A stretch of 64,000 nt of DNA from Anthracocystis setariae (Eukaryota; Basidiomycota; Ustilaginomycetes; Ustilaginales; Ustilaginaceae): positions 434,001 through 498,000 of the forward strand of contig CAKMXJ010000020.1 of assembly GCA_928724745.1 (NCBI GenBank), written 5' to 3'. The notes below the pieces were generated by a model. That model saw only the letters and a program-made list of their open reading frames with translations, was not told the origin of the DNA and did not search any database. Below are positions 10,501 to 19,211 of this stretch, one piece after another. Position 1 is the first letter of the stretch. Every line of letters starts with the position of its first letter. A program made the position numbers and the translations under genes.

Positions 10501-12282
10501 TCGACGACCCTTGGATCGGATCAGCTGGATCCCCTTCCAGATCTCGGCGCGGTTCTTGAGCCAATGAGCGAAGCGGTGCTGGAACACGGCCGTTTTGCTC
10601 GCATTGACGTAGCTCGCAAACGCAACCAGGAAAAAGTACTTTTCCAGCGACTTGGCGGCCTTTTCCAGATGCGAAGCAGCCTGAGCCTCGTCGAGGGCGT
10701 CGGTGGAATATCGAACACGCGATGCAAGGATCGTCTCACGAAGATTAGTGACATGGGCGCAGCAGTCGATGGCAACATCGACTACAGCCTTGTTCTCGAG
10801 ACCTTCATCGAGCAGTCCAGCCAGCTGCCTGATGACGCCGTAGTCGCCCGAGTTGGCCTTTCGAAGCGATTCGAGCAGCGCAGGGTTGGAGAGTAGGATT
10901 TCGATGGTAGACTGCGAGTCGCGGGTTGACAGGCTGGCGTTGAGGACGCGGATGAGTCGTAGAAGCGAAAGGCTGTGCGCTTGCTGCTCGCTAGCCTGAC
11001 GTAGGGAGCGTGCGACGCCAGAATGAGGAGTGCTGTTGGCTGGTCGGGACAAGGGTGACTTTTGCTGTTCGGCAAGCGAGGCGAACGGGTCGTCGTGGCC
11101 AAGCAACAGCATCTGCTTTCGACGAAGGATGACGGCAGCCACCATGGCAAACGTGGTTCGAGTGAAGCCAATGCCGCAATTGGCTACCAGACTCGTCTCG
11201 GTCGGGTCAAGGTCCTTGATGACTTGGGTATAAGCATCAAGATAGTTGTTCTCCATGGCTTGGTCTTCGGCGATGGGAATCCGATGATAATCCACCTTCC
11301 AACCTTCTGCCTTGACACGATCCCACACTTGCCGAGATGTGTGGACAGAGCCCTCGTCGATAGCAATCCAAGTTGGCTCGATCTGGCCCGTTGCCGTCTC
11401 CTCGTGGACCATGAGCAGGCCGCCGTATTTGGACGATTCGCGAAGGATGTCTTGCTTGAGACGCGACTCGATCGCCTCGAGATTATCGGCGCGCATGCTC
11501 AGACCAAAAGTGCTGACGGGACGTTCGGCTTCTCTCAATACGAAGGGCCTACCTCCGACATAAATGACGGGTTCCTCCCTGGTGCAGACCCAAACGCACT
11601 TGCGTGACTTGTCAGACCGTAACGACGGCTTTGGGTGATTGGATGTTACGGGTGTGCTCCGCGGTTGGGCGGGGGAGGGCGAGGCGACCGGCGAAGATTG
11701 CTGTTGCGAAGCAGTCGAGCCGATTCCAGCAGATCCCATGCTGGCCAGACGGGAATCAAAGCTTTGCGAGCCAAGCGCATCCTTGGTGGGTCTCGCGTTG
11801 AGAACAGAAAGAATCGTCTTGAGACCGGTGATGGTGGGCTGAGCAACACCGTAAACTTCAAGAGAGCAGTCAGCCTTGCGGAAATTGGGAGCACCTTGGA
11901 GATGCAGGTTGAGATGGGCATGGCGAGCGCCACCAGCAAAGTGATCTGTCTTGAGAATGAGGCCGCGATTGAGCACGCTTCCGTGACGATTCCGGACGAC
12001 AGATTCCTCACGCTGAGCCCAAAGCTGGGCGCCGAGCTTTCCAAATCCATCCGAGCCTAGCAGACTGGGCTTTGTGCGGCTGCTGGAAGCAGACATGGGA
12101 AGAGCATCGAGACTGGGGACGGGTTGGGACAAACCAGGGTTGATTAAGCTGTGAGGATCTGGCGGCGACTGTTGTGCCTCGGGCAGTGGTGATGCGAGTG
12201 CAGGCACATCATGGTTGGCACTGATATCAGCCGATGCACCGTCGTCATCGACAGGCGGCCGTAAGGTTGGTGTCCAAGTCAT
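7510..12282 (-). CDS. Paladin-like protein with three phosphatase-type repeats
   Basis: This single-exon gene encodes 1590 residues, using the first ATG of the frame at 12282. Three tandem repeats each begin with a 'LKTDHF/LKCDIW/LKSDFF...NFR/NLR' block, contain a WxxLREEPVxYVNGxP/RP block, and end in a Cys-x5-Arg loop: NCGIGFTR (~368), NCQLGRGR (~862) and NCQMGRGR (~1348). The last matches the CQMGxGRTTTGMV loop of animal paladin (PALD1). Paladin is related to cysteine phosphatases and phytases, and animal work links it to phosphoinositide turnover. Substrate and activity in fungi are not deducible from sequence. The first loop is the most divergent and may be inactive. The N-terminal ~80 residues and the C-terminal tail are low complexity. 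The family call is confident; the function is not. Confidence 0.85.
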   Translation of the reverse strand: MTWTPTLRPPVDDDGASADISANHDVPALASPLPEAQQSPPDPHSLINPGLSQPVPSLDALPMSASSSRTKPSLLGSDGFGKLGAQLWAQREESVVRNRHGSVLNRGLILKTDHFAGGARHAHLNLHLQGAPNFRKADCSLEVYGVAQPTITGLKTILSVLNARPTKDALGSQSFDSRLASMGSAGIGSTASQQQSSPVASPSPAQPRSTPVTSNHPKPSLRSDKSRKCVWVCTREEPVIYVGGRPFVLREAERPVSTFGLSMRADNLEAIESRLKQDILRESSKYGGLLMVHEETATGQIEPTWIAIDEGSVHTSRQVWDRVKAEGWKVDYHRIPIAEDQAMENNYLDAYTQVIKDLDPTETSLVANCGIGFTRTTFAMVAAVILRRKQMLLLGHDDPFASLAEQQKSPLSRPANSTPHSGVARSLRQASEQQAHSLSLLRLIRVLNASLSTRDSQSTIEILLSNPALLESLRKANSGDYGVIRQLAGLLDEGLENKAVVDVAIDCCAHVTNLRETILASRVRYSTDALDEAQAASHLEKAAKSLEKYFFLVAFASYVNASKTAVFQHRFAHWLKNRAEIWKGIQLIRSKGRRLYFFDPVGDLRILSGGMAGELVATFEKLQGRFGEVSGDEFADYVIRNRAGIVLRPRTLLKCDIWRKFIEKNAGLPIRGTVNFRRIPGSNIFATGQPTVDGIRNVVAALHEHYASKSDANSFTTSTVTWINLREEPIVYVNGKPYCLRQDGMSLRNIKAYQGINWDRLLLLEDRLKNDVVNELKAGEGRLLLHTETADGTVVPIWEEANASEVDTVQEIMAFIGVDCKDKVQLRFRRIPMTAEKPPDFSDISELLSTVLQANVERQPIVLNCQLGRGRSTMTAVLILMISNWLEHDQSGHSDANLTEVQDGQDASERLKDQGSSDGLRLSSSAQDSGSVTPNAHETFNADLLDDTSVSKPAEEGAASKRTPLSYHVINSLLRVIPKGLEVKKMVDQCIDQCSSVTNLREAIEESRLAAEDTEDEALRKKRIQSGIHNLRRYFLLIVFQSYLSQTRPGVLEASPSFRSFVTRQPVFDTIAKEFDKIDISTIMPLQKVDASDGIALSDEVQDVVSHRSGSILSAYTMLKSDFFSGILKLGLPERIEGMPNLRGVPLLLAPPSTTSGSGQGSTPMTPKTPLVSHGRETWGSGMPTVDGLRRGLTRMGAAPNGPAKVVWTSLREEPVLYVNGRPHVLRLADQPITNIEATGVTTDVVEGMEVSLKNDMLKEAAERGGRVLLHDEVEIRQGEFDIVPVWETVKEGDVLTPREVYELVQREGYKVDYARLAITDEQAPVPAVFSQLEERVILALQTGSACVFNCQMGRGRTTTGMVIASLVSTVWHYGEQLVAGYEMGGSMMLPAPGGGGGADDAIASAVAVEEEAFGQPKDNLDSREDDLWLQGEWRTILQLVGVLSHGKLAKKLTDRAIDRMEAVQNLRKAIYDSKLRADNAETGSKKWRHLTTVFTNYLQRYGYLITFANYLLDKSEADGFVPLLPLVGDGREESEGVGGRRRSESMSSQVSSSTAYTNYADERRRFPSFIGWLQPRREIDNILGRDRLE

Positions 12283-13516
12283 CGAGTCGGTTCGATCTCT
12301 GCTCGGCACTCAAGCAGCCGGCGACAAACAGAATCTCGCGCTTGATTGTTGATGGAGGCGATCCGATACAGTCCTCGACGTCCACAATTGTTGAAACCAA
12401 GAAAGCGTAGCGGGATAGCCGGACGAGATGATGGATGACAAGAACGTTGCAGGTTGTCGAAAGCGAGGCAAGATGCGAGTGCGAGTGCGAGTGCGTGTGA
12501 GTGTGAGTGTGAGTGTGCGATCGGATGCGCCGACACCCGGGCTAGTACAGTATATTGTAGCAACGCAACGCTACGCTAGCTTGAAACGACGCCGCCGTGT
12601 TGGCTCGCTTCGATCAAAATCGCACTCTCTACTGCTTTGTGCTTTGAAAGCGCTGCAGAGACCAACACGGACGGCAAACCCAAGAAAGAAAAGAAAAAAA
12701 TACGCGCCCCTTGGATCGGATCAACCGCCAATCATCGGAGAAGGCCGAAAACGTGGATTGTGTCCCGAGTAGCCGACGACACCTTTTTGGTCGATATGGT
12801 GTCTCGAGTAGCTAGCTCTCATGGTGACTAGACCGGCTATGCAAGCCACCTCAACCTCCATCAATCACCCCTTCTGCTCGCAAAGATGTCCAATCATTGT
12901 GCACATCTTTGCGACGAGTTCTTATCTCTCCAAAGTTGCACAGGCAAGCAAGCACCTGCAAAGCTCCTGAAGCCTCCCTCCACTTTTCAAGGTGTGAATT
13001 TATCAGGATTATGTTCACCCTAACAGCCTAACATGGCCGATTTTTCGGCGAACCAAAGCGAGTTCGTGTGACGACTGTGACTTACTGTGACTGAGCCGAG
13101 TCGGTTTCCGTCATCAGCGCTCGGCAGTCGGGCTTAGCTCAATCGACTCGACTCGACTTGACCGGACCTGACCTTTCCCCTTTCCCCTTTCATCTTCTGT
13201 TGGCGCCATCATCGTAAACGCCCTTTTCTCAGACAGGTCAAGGCATCGGTTTGCCCTTTCAAACCCACCTCACTCAAAGGAAAGGTTTTCTGACGCCTGG
13301 CTGAGCCGGACATCGAAACATCAGCTCGCTTTGGGATCCACATACCCCCGCTGGGGCGCTATCTCACATTGACTCGGCATTTGCAACACTCTCGCGCCTC
13401 AACCCTCCTTGGCCAGCTGCTTGCATGGTGTCCCCGCACCGATAAATAGCCTTCGACGGTGAAAGGACTGGGAACGAGTAGCACAGGAGCCCGGCTTCGT
13501 CCACGCACTTGTCACA
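12283..13516. other. Divergent promoter region with a GTGCGA/GTGTGA repeat
   Basis: This 1.2-kb stretch separates divergently transcribed genes. It contains a simple GTGCGA/GTGTGA-type repeat at about 12474-12518 and CGACT-rich segments near 13140-13170. No gene is recognised. Confidence 0.5.
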
Positions 13517-16500
13517 ATGGGGAATGCTCACTCTCGCCAGCAGCGCGAGGACCAACGCGAGCAGGACCAAGAGTCTAGTACCTCAGCTCCAACAATACAG
13601 CCTTTGCATCCAGCCAATGCCGATGATCATGGCTCGGACTCATCCGTCAGTGCCAGCGGTGGCGCAAGTCGCAAGCGAAGTCGAGAATCCTCCTCCGCCG
13701 CCGCCGCAATCTCTGAAAGCTTGACTGCTGAAGAACAACGCCTGCCACAACGACGCAGGATCGTGGACATCGCAGCTCACAGCTCGGCATCACATTCTCG
13801 ATCAAGCGCCACAGACGATGCGATGGACATTGACGTGCAATCAACGCCACAGCCATCGTCGTCCACCTCTTTGTCTACTCTGCCCGAATCCGATCCATCT
13901 ACCGCCGCTCTTGAGCCATCTGCGTCGCACGTTTCCTTGCAGCATAGCAACGACATCACTCAGCCAAATCGAGCCTCGCCAGCCGTCGATACTAACGGTG
14001 CCACGCCTCCTCCTCACCTAGATGCTCTGCGTGAGGAAAGAGAGCGTGCTCGACGCCAGATCCTCGAAGCTCTGGGCTCAGCACCTTTGGCAGCCTCTTC
14101 ATCCAGTCCAGCAACTGCCGATGCTACGCAAAGCTCAACACCTGCCAATAGCGCACCATCGCATGTCGCTGCAGGCACATCACCCAATCCTATGGCATCT
14201 GCCGCCATTGCAGCCTTGATCGGTGCTATGGCTGCAGGGCGAGCCGCGGCCAATACCTCCTCGGCTCCGGGCACAGCCCCTGGGCCTTCGGATCCTACTT
14301 TAGCTTCCTCAGCACCAGCGCCTGTACCTGCACCTGCACTTGCATCTACCCCTGCACCATCCAGTGAGCCTCGACAGCAGGCACGACAGCAGCCCGCAAG
14401 ACCCCAGGCCATTCGTGTGCCTCTGCAGCCAGAAATGATCAGCGGTACATCCATGGTTGTGCAGGGTGCTCTGGTCGCTAGGACCATCCCTAATCCGTCT
14501 TCGTTCGAAACCGGTAACTCTCCCTCACCACCATCGAGTCAGACAGCGGAACAGCGACCAGCTGCAAGCGAGTCGCAGCCAAATATTACTGCAGCTGAAG
14601 TTGAAGCTAATGTCGCTCAACCATCCGGTGCTCATGCTCATCCTGCGCTCCCCGAAGCTCCTTTGGAAGGCAATCAACAGCGTGGTGCCGTGACGTTGGA
14701 GGAGCAAGCCGTCATGCTTAGCCGCATCCTCAGCATAGCAGCTGCAGCTACAGCTGCCTCGCTTCTCAACACGTCAGAGTCGCACCACGTGGATCCATCA
14801 TTGCTCCAAACGAGTCTTCGTCGACCTTTCGAACGCCTCAACGAGCAGCACGACACTGATGGCAGTGAACCTTGGCTCGCTGATTGGCAAACTTCCAGTG
14901 CTAACAATGATCGCGCCCGCACTGGTTTCAATGGAACCCCATCCCGGATGCTGAATAGCAGGACTTCATCGTCGAGTCTCGGCCATGGACTCCGTGGCAG
15001 ACTAGCAGCGCTCTCGCGCCGCGTTCAGAGTGCATCCAGCAGCTCCGGTCTCTCCACTACAGAGCAACAGCAGGTTTCACGTAATCCCGCCACGAATGCA
15101 CGGGCGGCCCAACATTCGACTGGAAATACAGAAGCCGCCAACAATCCAAATAGCAGTGCCACTGCAGCCGACCGCGACGAGATTGTTGATGCACTGCTCA
15201 GAGCAGCCGAGCGTGAGCGTGACAATCTCGAGAACCCCAGGCGCGTTCCGCCAGGCGACAGGGCAGAGACAACTCCTAGACCTCATATTGCTGGCTCAGG
15301 CTCTGTCCCGTCCGAAACCACTTCAGCACAGCAGAACACACCCCGAAGCGGTCTCTCGAGGCTTGTCAGATCCACCCTCGACAACTTCCTGCATCCCACT
15401 CGACTACTCTCGGCGCGAAGCTTTCGCTCCACAGCCGAGCAAGCGCAAGACTCGACAGCTCTCCGTGAGGGGTGGTCGCATGGTGCCGCGAGCACAACCA
15501 GCTCCGTTCCCTCCGATGCCGCTACGTCTGGCTACTCACTTGGACCTAACGACGTGTCAGGCACACTGCGCCAGGTGCGAAACGGTATCCTGCCGGACGG
15601 CGTGCCCGGAAGCTTTGGCAGTTTTCTCAATCAACTGGTGCGCGACCTCATGGCCGCTGTGCAGCTCATGCGGCCCTCGAGCGAAGCGCCAGTCGAAAGC
15701 ACCGAGGCACGATCCACTAATTACTTTGAAAACGCTACGCCAGGAGATACGACTTTAGCAGCAGAAGTCCTCGATGGCGATACCACCGCGTCAGCGACCC
15801 AAGCGAGCACGACCCCCGCTCAGAGTCCCAGCAGGAGCGAGCAGCACCAGGCTTCCGCTTCGAATGCTGAAGCTGAGGATCTCGAGACGCAGGCGAGGAG
15901 AGACAGGGACTTCCAGAGCGGCAATCTGTCGTTCTTCCGGCTCTTCCGCTTTGATCCAGTCGCACCGTCTCAGCTCGTGCCATGCATCGTTGTTGGCGTT
16001 CGCAGTCTCGAAGTCACTGAACGGTTCGGAGAAGAGATGGAAGGGGTACGAGCTGCGGGACCTGGTCGCGAGTTCGGCGTGGCACATCAGCAGACTTCAC
16101 GACCCACCACGCTCGGCTCGGCTCGATCATTTGCTCCGCTTGCCCGCCAAGGCTCCGAGTTGGAAGGGCGACCAACCGGAGCGGCTTCCGAAGGCGCCTC
16201 GGAACAGGCGAGCGGAGAAGAGCTTCCTGCATCACGATTCATGCTCTTCGTCTCGGGCGGGCGTTATCCGCCCAACCACCCTCTGCTGACTTCGAACCCG
16301 GCGACGGCTGGACGCGATCTCATGATCCTGATGGACCTGCTGAGCACGATGCAGGCGATGCAGAACAAGCCAAGCACTGTGACACAGCAGGAGATCGACG
16401 CGAGTTCGTTGCGCAAGATCAAAGGCTCAGAGGTGGCAGCGATGGTGCGCGACGGCTTGATCACCGAGAACATGGCCGAGCGCTGTCTGGTGTGCCTGGA

Positions 16501-16693
16501 AGACTGGAAGGACGACGACGATGTGAGGATGCTCGCGTGCAAGCACGGGTTCCATGCAACGTGCGTGGATCGCTGGATGACCAACTCTTCGAATACCTGT
16601 CCCATGTGCCGCAGACAGGGGGTTAGTAAGGACGGCCGTCGTGCAGGCGAAGAGACGGCGGATTCACAACGAGCTCCACAGGCTCAGGCTTGA
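13517..16693 (+). CDS. RING-H2 E3 ubiquitin ligase, large disordered N-terminus
   Basis: This single-exon gene encodes 1058 residues. The C-terminal RING-H2 finger (~988-1030) has the order C-C-C-H-H-C-C-C: CLVC...ACKHGFHATC...CPMC. This fold binds an E2 and promotes ubiquitin transfer. The long remainder is Ser/Ala/Thr/Pro-rich and probably disordered, with an Ala-rich segment near 230-245 and a conserved-looking block (~790-850) beginning FFRLFRFDPV. The protein begins MGNAHSRQ, matching the N-myristoylation pattern MGxxxS, so membrane anchoring is plausible. That supports the ATG at 13517. There is no membrane span. The substrate is unknown. The E3 call is firm; no orthologue name is offered. 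Confidence 0.85.
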   Translation: MGNAHSRQQREDQREQDQESSTSAPTIQPLHPANADDHGSDSSVSASGGASRKRSRESSSAAAAISESLTAEEQRLPQRRRIVDIAAHSSASHSRSSATDDAMDIDVQSTPQPSSSTSLSTLPESDPSTAALEPSASHVSLQHSNDITQPNRASPAVDTNGATPPPHLDALREERERARRQILEALGSAPLAASSSSPATADATQSSTPANSAPSHVAAGTSPNPMASAAIAALIGAMAAGRAAANTSSAPGTAPGPSDPTLASSAPAPVPAPALASTPAPSSEPRQQARQQPARPQAIRVPLQPEMISGTSMVVQGALVARTIPNPSSFETGNSPSPPSSQTAEQRPAASESQPNITAAEVEANVAQPSGAHAHPALPEAPLEGNQQRGAVTLEEQAVMLSRILSIAAAATAASLLNTSESHHVDPSLLQTSLRRPFERLNEQHDTDGSEPWLADWQTSSANNDRARTGFNGTPSRMLNSRTSSSSLGHGLRGRLAALSRRVQSASSSSGLSTTEQQQVSRNPATNARAAQHSTGNTEAANNPNSSATAADRDEIVDALLRAAERERDNLENPRRVPPGDRAETTPRPHIAGSGSVPSETTSAQQNTPRSGLSRLVRSTLDNFLHPTRLLSARSFRSTAEQAQDSTALREGWSHGAASTTSSVPSDAATSGYSLGPNDVSGTLRQVRNGILPDGVPGSFGSFLNQLVRDLMAAVQLMRPSSEAPVESTEARSTNYFENATPGDTTLAAEVLDGDTTASATQASTTPAQSPSRSEQHQASASNAEAEDLETQARRDRDFQSGNLSFFRLFRFDPVAPSQLVPCIVVGVRSLEVTERFGEEMEGVRAAGPGREFGVAHQQTSRPTTLGSARSFAPLARQGSELEGRPTGAASEGASEQASGEELPASRFMLFVSGGRYPPNHPLLTSNPATAGRDLMILMDLLSTMQAMQNKPSTVTQQEIDASSLRKIKGSEVAAMVRDGLITENMAERCLVCLEDWKDDDDVRMLACKHGFHATCVDRWMTNSSNTCPMCRRQGVSKDGRRAGEETADSQRAPQAQA

Positions 16694-17116
16694 GCTTGTC
16701 CACCCATTTTTCGCATTGATTCCCTCATATTCTCCATACGGTTGACTGTTGCATCGAATGCATCGAGCAGCACGCATACTGATAGGCATCGTGGTGCACC
16801 TCTCTGATGCCATTGTACTTTTACTGCATTCCACGCATGGTTTGAACCGATATGCCAAGCTGTTTGGTGCGCCCATTCGAGTGCTGGGTTATGTGCGGAA
16901 AGGTTTCATGGGGTTTGAAGTGTGTTGGCTGTGCTATGACTTGTGTGAGGGGTTGGACTGGTTCCATTCGTCGGCGATGGCGGTTCTTAGTGTGCGCAAG
17001 TCGGATCCACGCTCTGCCTGGTTGTGTGTCGCTTGAGTTGAGGCATCGATGATGATGTCCGCTGTTGACCTCACCGCATCTATGGAGTTGGTGTTGGATG
17101 GGGTATTGTGGGATGC
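16694..17116. other. Intergenic region between RING gene and NCE101
   Basis: These 423 bases are the 3' flanks of two convergent genes. Short open frames here show no recognisable domain. Confidence 0.45.
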
Positions 17117-17458
17117 CTATGGAATGTGGAAGATGGATTTTTGGGTTGCATCCGTGCCGGCGAAGAGTGATGGAGGAGGTGGTTGATTGTTGAGTTTGCG
17201 CTGGACGAGGTTGGGAAGCGAGCGGCCTTGCGGACGTTCGTGAGAGTTGCGAGGGTCGTTCTCCCAGAGGAAGTAGGCGAAAACGCCGGTGGCGAGGCCC
17301 AGGATTGGGTCAAAGAATCTACAGTGTCATACGGAAGATGGATGAGGATGCGAAAACATAGCAAGGTGGGATCAGTCAGTCAGTCAGTCGATTTTTGTGT
17401 GCCAGATTGCTATCACGAGAGCTGCTGCTACTTACCTTCCAACCAGATAGCTCGGCAT
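17117..17458 (-). CDS. NCE101: NCE101-like small membrane protein (non-classical export)
   Basis: This is a 74-residue protein encoded by two exons on the minus strand, 17436-17458 and 17117-17318, with a 117-nt intron (GTAAGT...TGTAG) splitting an Arg codon. The product starts MPSYLVGRFFDPILGLATGV and continues AYFLWENDP. This is the compact fungal NCE101 pattern: a short start, a DP(I/L)xG motif and one membrane segment (about residues 10-27). Yeast Nce101 was linked to secretion of proteins lacking signal peptides; its mechanism is unclear. The tail after the membrane segment is long and polar for the family and ends in a proline stretch. The tiny first exon makes it easy to miss. The splice sites and frame agree exactly. 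Confidence 0.8.
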
Positions 17459-17976
17459 CTGTGATTTGTCTAGCTCGATGATGTTGATGTTGCGGATCCA
17501 CTACAACAGACGGCTGCACCAAGAAGATCAGCATGGACGAAAGAATTCAAGGTGGGCCCGAACGTGACGGCGAGACCCTGCACAGGTTCAAGCGAGATGA
17601 AGATGAATGCTCCGTGTGGAGGTGAGTAGCAAGACTTAACAGCGCTTTTTCCATTCGATCACGAATTAATTATTTTCTTGGGAACGGCAAGACAATAGAG
17701 AGGTTTTGGTGACCCCTCGTACGGGTGGTGGTGGTGCTCCTAACGAGTTTTTTTTCAGAGTCCGTCGTCGTTGTGCATGTTCGACCACCCCCAGGACAGT
17801 TCAGACTCCGTTATTGGGGTGTAACGTACTAATGGCTAGCACCCCAACAACTCCGTTGAGGTGGTGAAGCAATTCAAGCGTGTGATTATGCCTGTAGGAA
17901 GTGTGAGCGTTGTGATCCGTCTGTGAAGTGAGTACTAGTACTACCATGATCTCGACGACGTCGCTTGCCCGCCATC
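17459..17976. other. NCE101 promoter and possible Zn2Cys6 gene relic
   Basis: This stretch is upstream of both NCE101 and the transposase. It contains a possible short exon beginning at ATG 17533 and ending in AG|GTGAGT at 17621, an acceptor-like TTTTTTTTCAG ending at 17758, and a plus-strand reading at about 17875-17928 that gives ACDYACRKCERCDPSVK just before another GTGAGT. That resembles the first half of a Zn2Cys6 finger. An 8-bp inverted repeat TTGGGGTG/CACCCCAA lies at 17814-17847. No intact gene can be assembled. Confidence 0.35.
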
Positions 17977-19176
17977 ATGCAGCCCAGCTCCATCGCCGCA
18001 CAAGCTCGCAGACGCCAAATACGCATGCTTGTAATGCTCGCTATCGTCTCGCGGAGGTTAGCTCCAACTCGCCTTCGGCCGCAGCTCTATACATCAATTG
18101 CAAGGCACTTTGACGAAACTCACTTTGCGTCTGTGTTTGGTGTTGGCATCGACGAGTTCAATCACATCCACGACGTACTGCTTCTCCCAAACCCTATTAG
18201 AACGGCAATACAAGATGTGATTGACAGCAAAACGGCTCTGTTGATGTACTTGGCGTATCTCCGAGGCTATCGGCTTCGAGACCTGGAAGCTCACTTCGGA
18301 TGGGGGAAGAGTCGCTGCAGCAGAATCATCCATGTTGTCAGCGAGACGATGTACAAGATGTGGGGCCGCCATCTCGATGCCACCAGCACACGTCACAACC
18401 TCCTCCGTCCCGATCGTCTGGACTACTACGCCGAAGCAATCAAGCGGAAGACCAGCAGGCCGAAGTTCTGGGGCGCCGTGGATGGTACCGTTCGCCCAAT
18501 AGCAATGCCAGTCATTGATCAGGAAGATTCATATAACGGTCATAAGCGTGTGCATGCATTGAAGTATCAGTTTATTGCCACGCCCGACGGTCTGTTGTTC
18601 ACATCGCCTCCATATCCCGGACGCCGAGCTGATGGTTACCTCGTATCGGAGGAGAAGCTGGTTCAATGGGCGATTGCGAACGCTCGAGGAGAAGATGGTA
18701 CGCCGCGCTACCTCTACGGCGACCAGGCATATGGAAACTCGGCGGCAATCATCAGCCCGTTCAAGGGGAACTTCATCACTCGGCCTGAGTTCCTCACCAA
18801 CAAGATCATGAGTAAGTATCGCATTACCGTGGAGTGGGGCATTGGCCAGGTATCAATGCAGTGGAGCCGATTTCGAGACAAACAGTGGCAGCGGACAGGA
18901 CTAACACCATGCGGTCGGGACTTCATGAATGGTACGCTGCTCAGGAACGCCAAGACGTGCTACAAGGGCGGGAATCAGATTGGATACAAGCTGCATTGTC
19001 GACCGCCAAGTCTGGAGGAGTATTTCTCTCCAGCGAGCGTTGTATTGCCTTGCATTGATCGCGACGAGCTGGTGGAGGAACCTCAGGATCGCGAACACGG
19101 TGAATCAGTGCTCAACGATGCCGACGAGCTTGCAGACATTGACATGGATGCGCCTCATGTACACCGAGAACTATGA
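17977..19176 (+). CDS. PIF/Harbinger transposase (DDE superfamily 4)
   Basis: The protein has 399 residues from the first ATG of the frame. The DDE triad is visible: D169 in WGAVDGTVRPI, D249 in LYGDQAYG and E286 in TVEWGIGQV. The last two are 37 residues apart, as in HARBI1-like nucleases. A helix-turn-helix-like segment (RGYRLRDLEAHFGWGKSRCSRII, split here by position about 90-112) precedes the catalytic part. Such enzymes cut and paste their own element, usually with a separate Myb-like partner, which is the convergent neighbour here. No stop or frameshift interrupts it. An additional short 5' exon cannot be excluded because the sequence just upstream has splice-like signals. Confidence 0.88.
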   Translation: MQPSSIAAQARRRQIRMLVMLAIVSRRLAPTRLRPQLYTSIARHFDETHFASVFGVGIDEFNHIHDVLLLPNPIRTAIQDVIDSKTALLMYLAYLRGYRLRDLEAHFGWGKSRCSRIIHVVSETMYKMWGRHLDATSTRHNLLRPDRLDYYAEAIKRKTSRPKFWGAVDGTVRPIAMPVIDQEDSYNGHKRVHALKYQFIATPDGLLFTSPPYPGRRADGYLVSEEKLVQWAIANARGEDGTPRYLYGDQAYGNSAAIISPFKGNFITRPEFLTNKIMSKYRITVEWGIGQVSMQWSRFRDKQWQRTGLTPCGRDFMNGTLLRNAKTCYKGGNQIGYKLHCRPPSLEEYFSPASVVLPCIDRDELVEEPQDREHGESVLNDADELADIDMDAPHVHREL

Positions 19177-19211
19177 TTGCAATGCAAAGTAACTATATAC
19201 AAGAATGCTAG

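Noticed and set aside
9541..10896. 451-codon plus-strand frame inside the paladin-like gene
   Set aside because: It lies fully antisense to conserved phosphatase repeats and shows no family match.
17814..17847. 8-bp inverted repeat TTGGGGTG/CACCCCAA as a possible transposon end
   Set aside because: Both arms lie on the same side of the element, 18 bases apart, so they make a hairpin and not terminal repeats.
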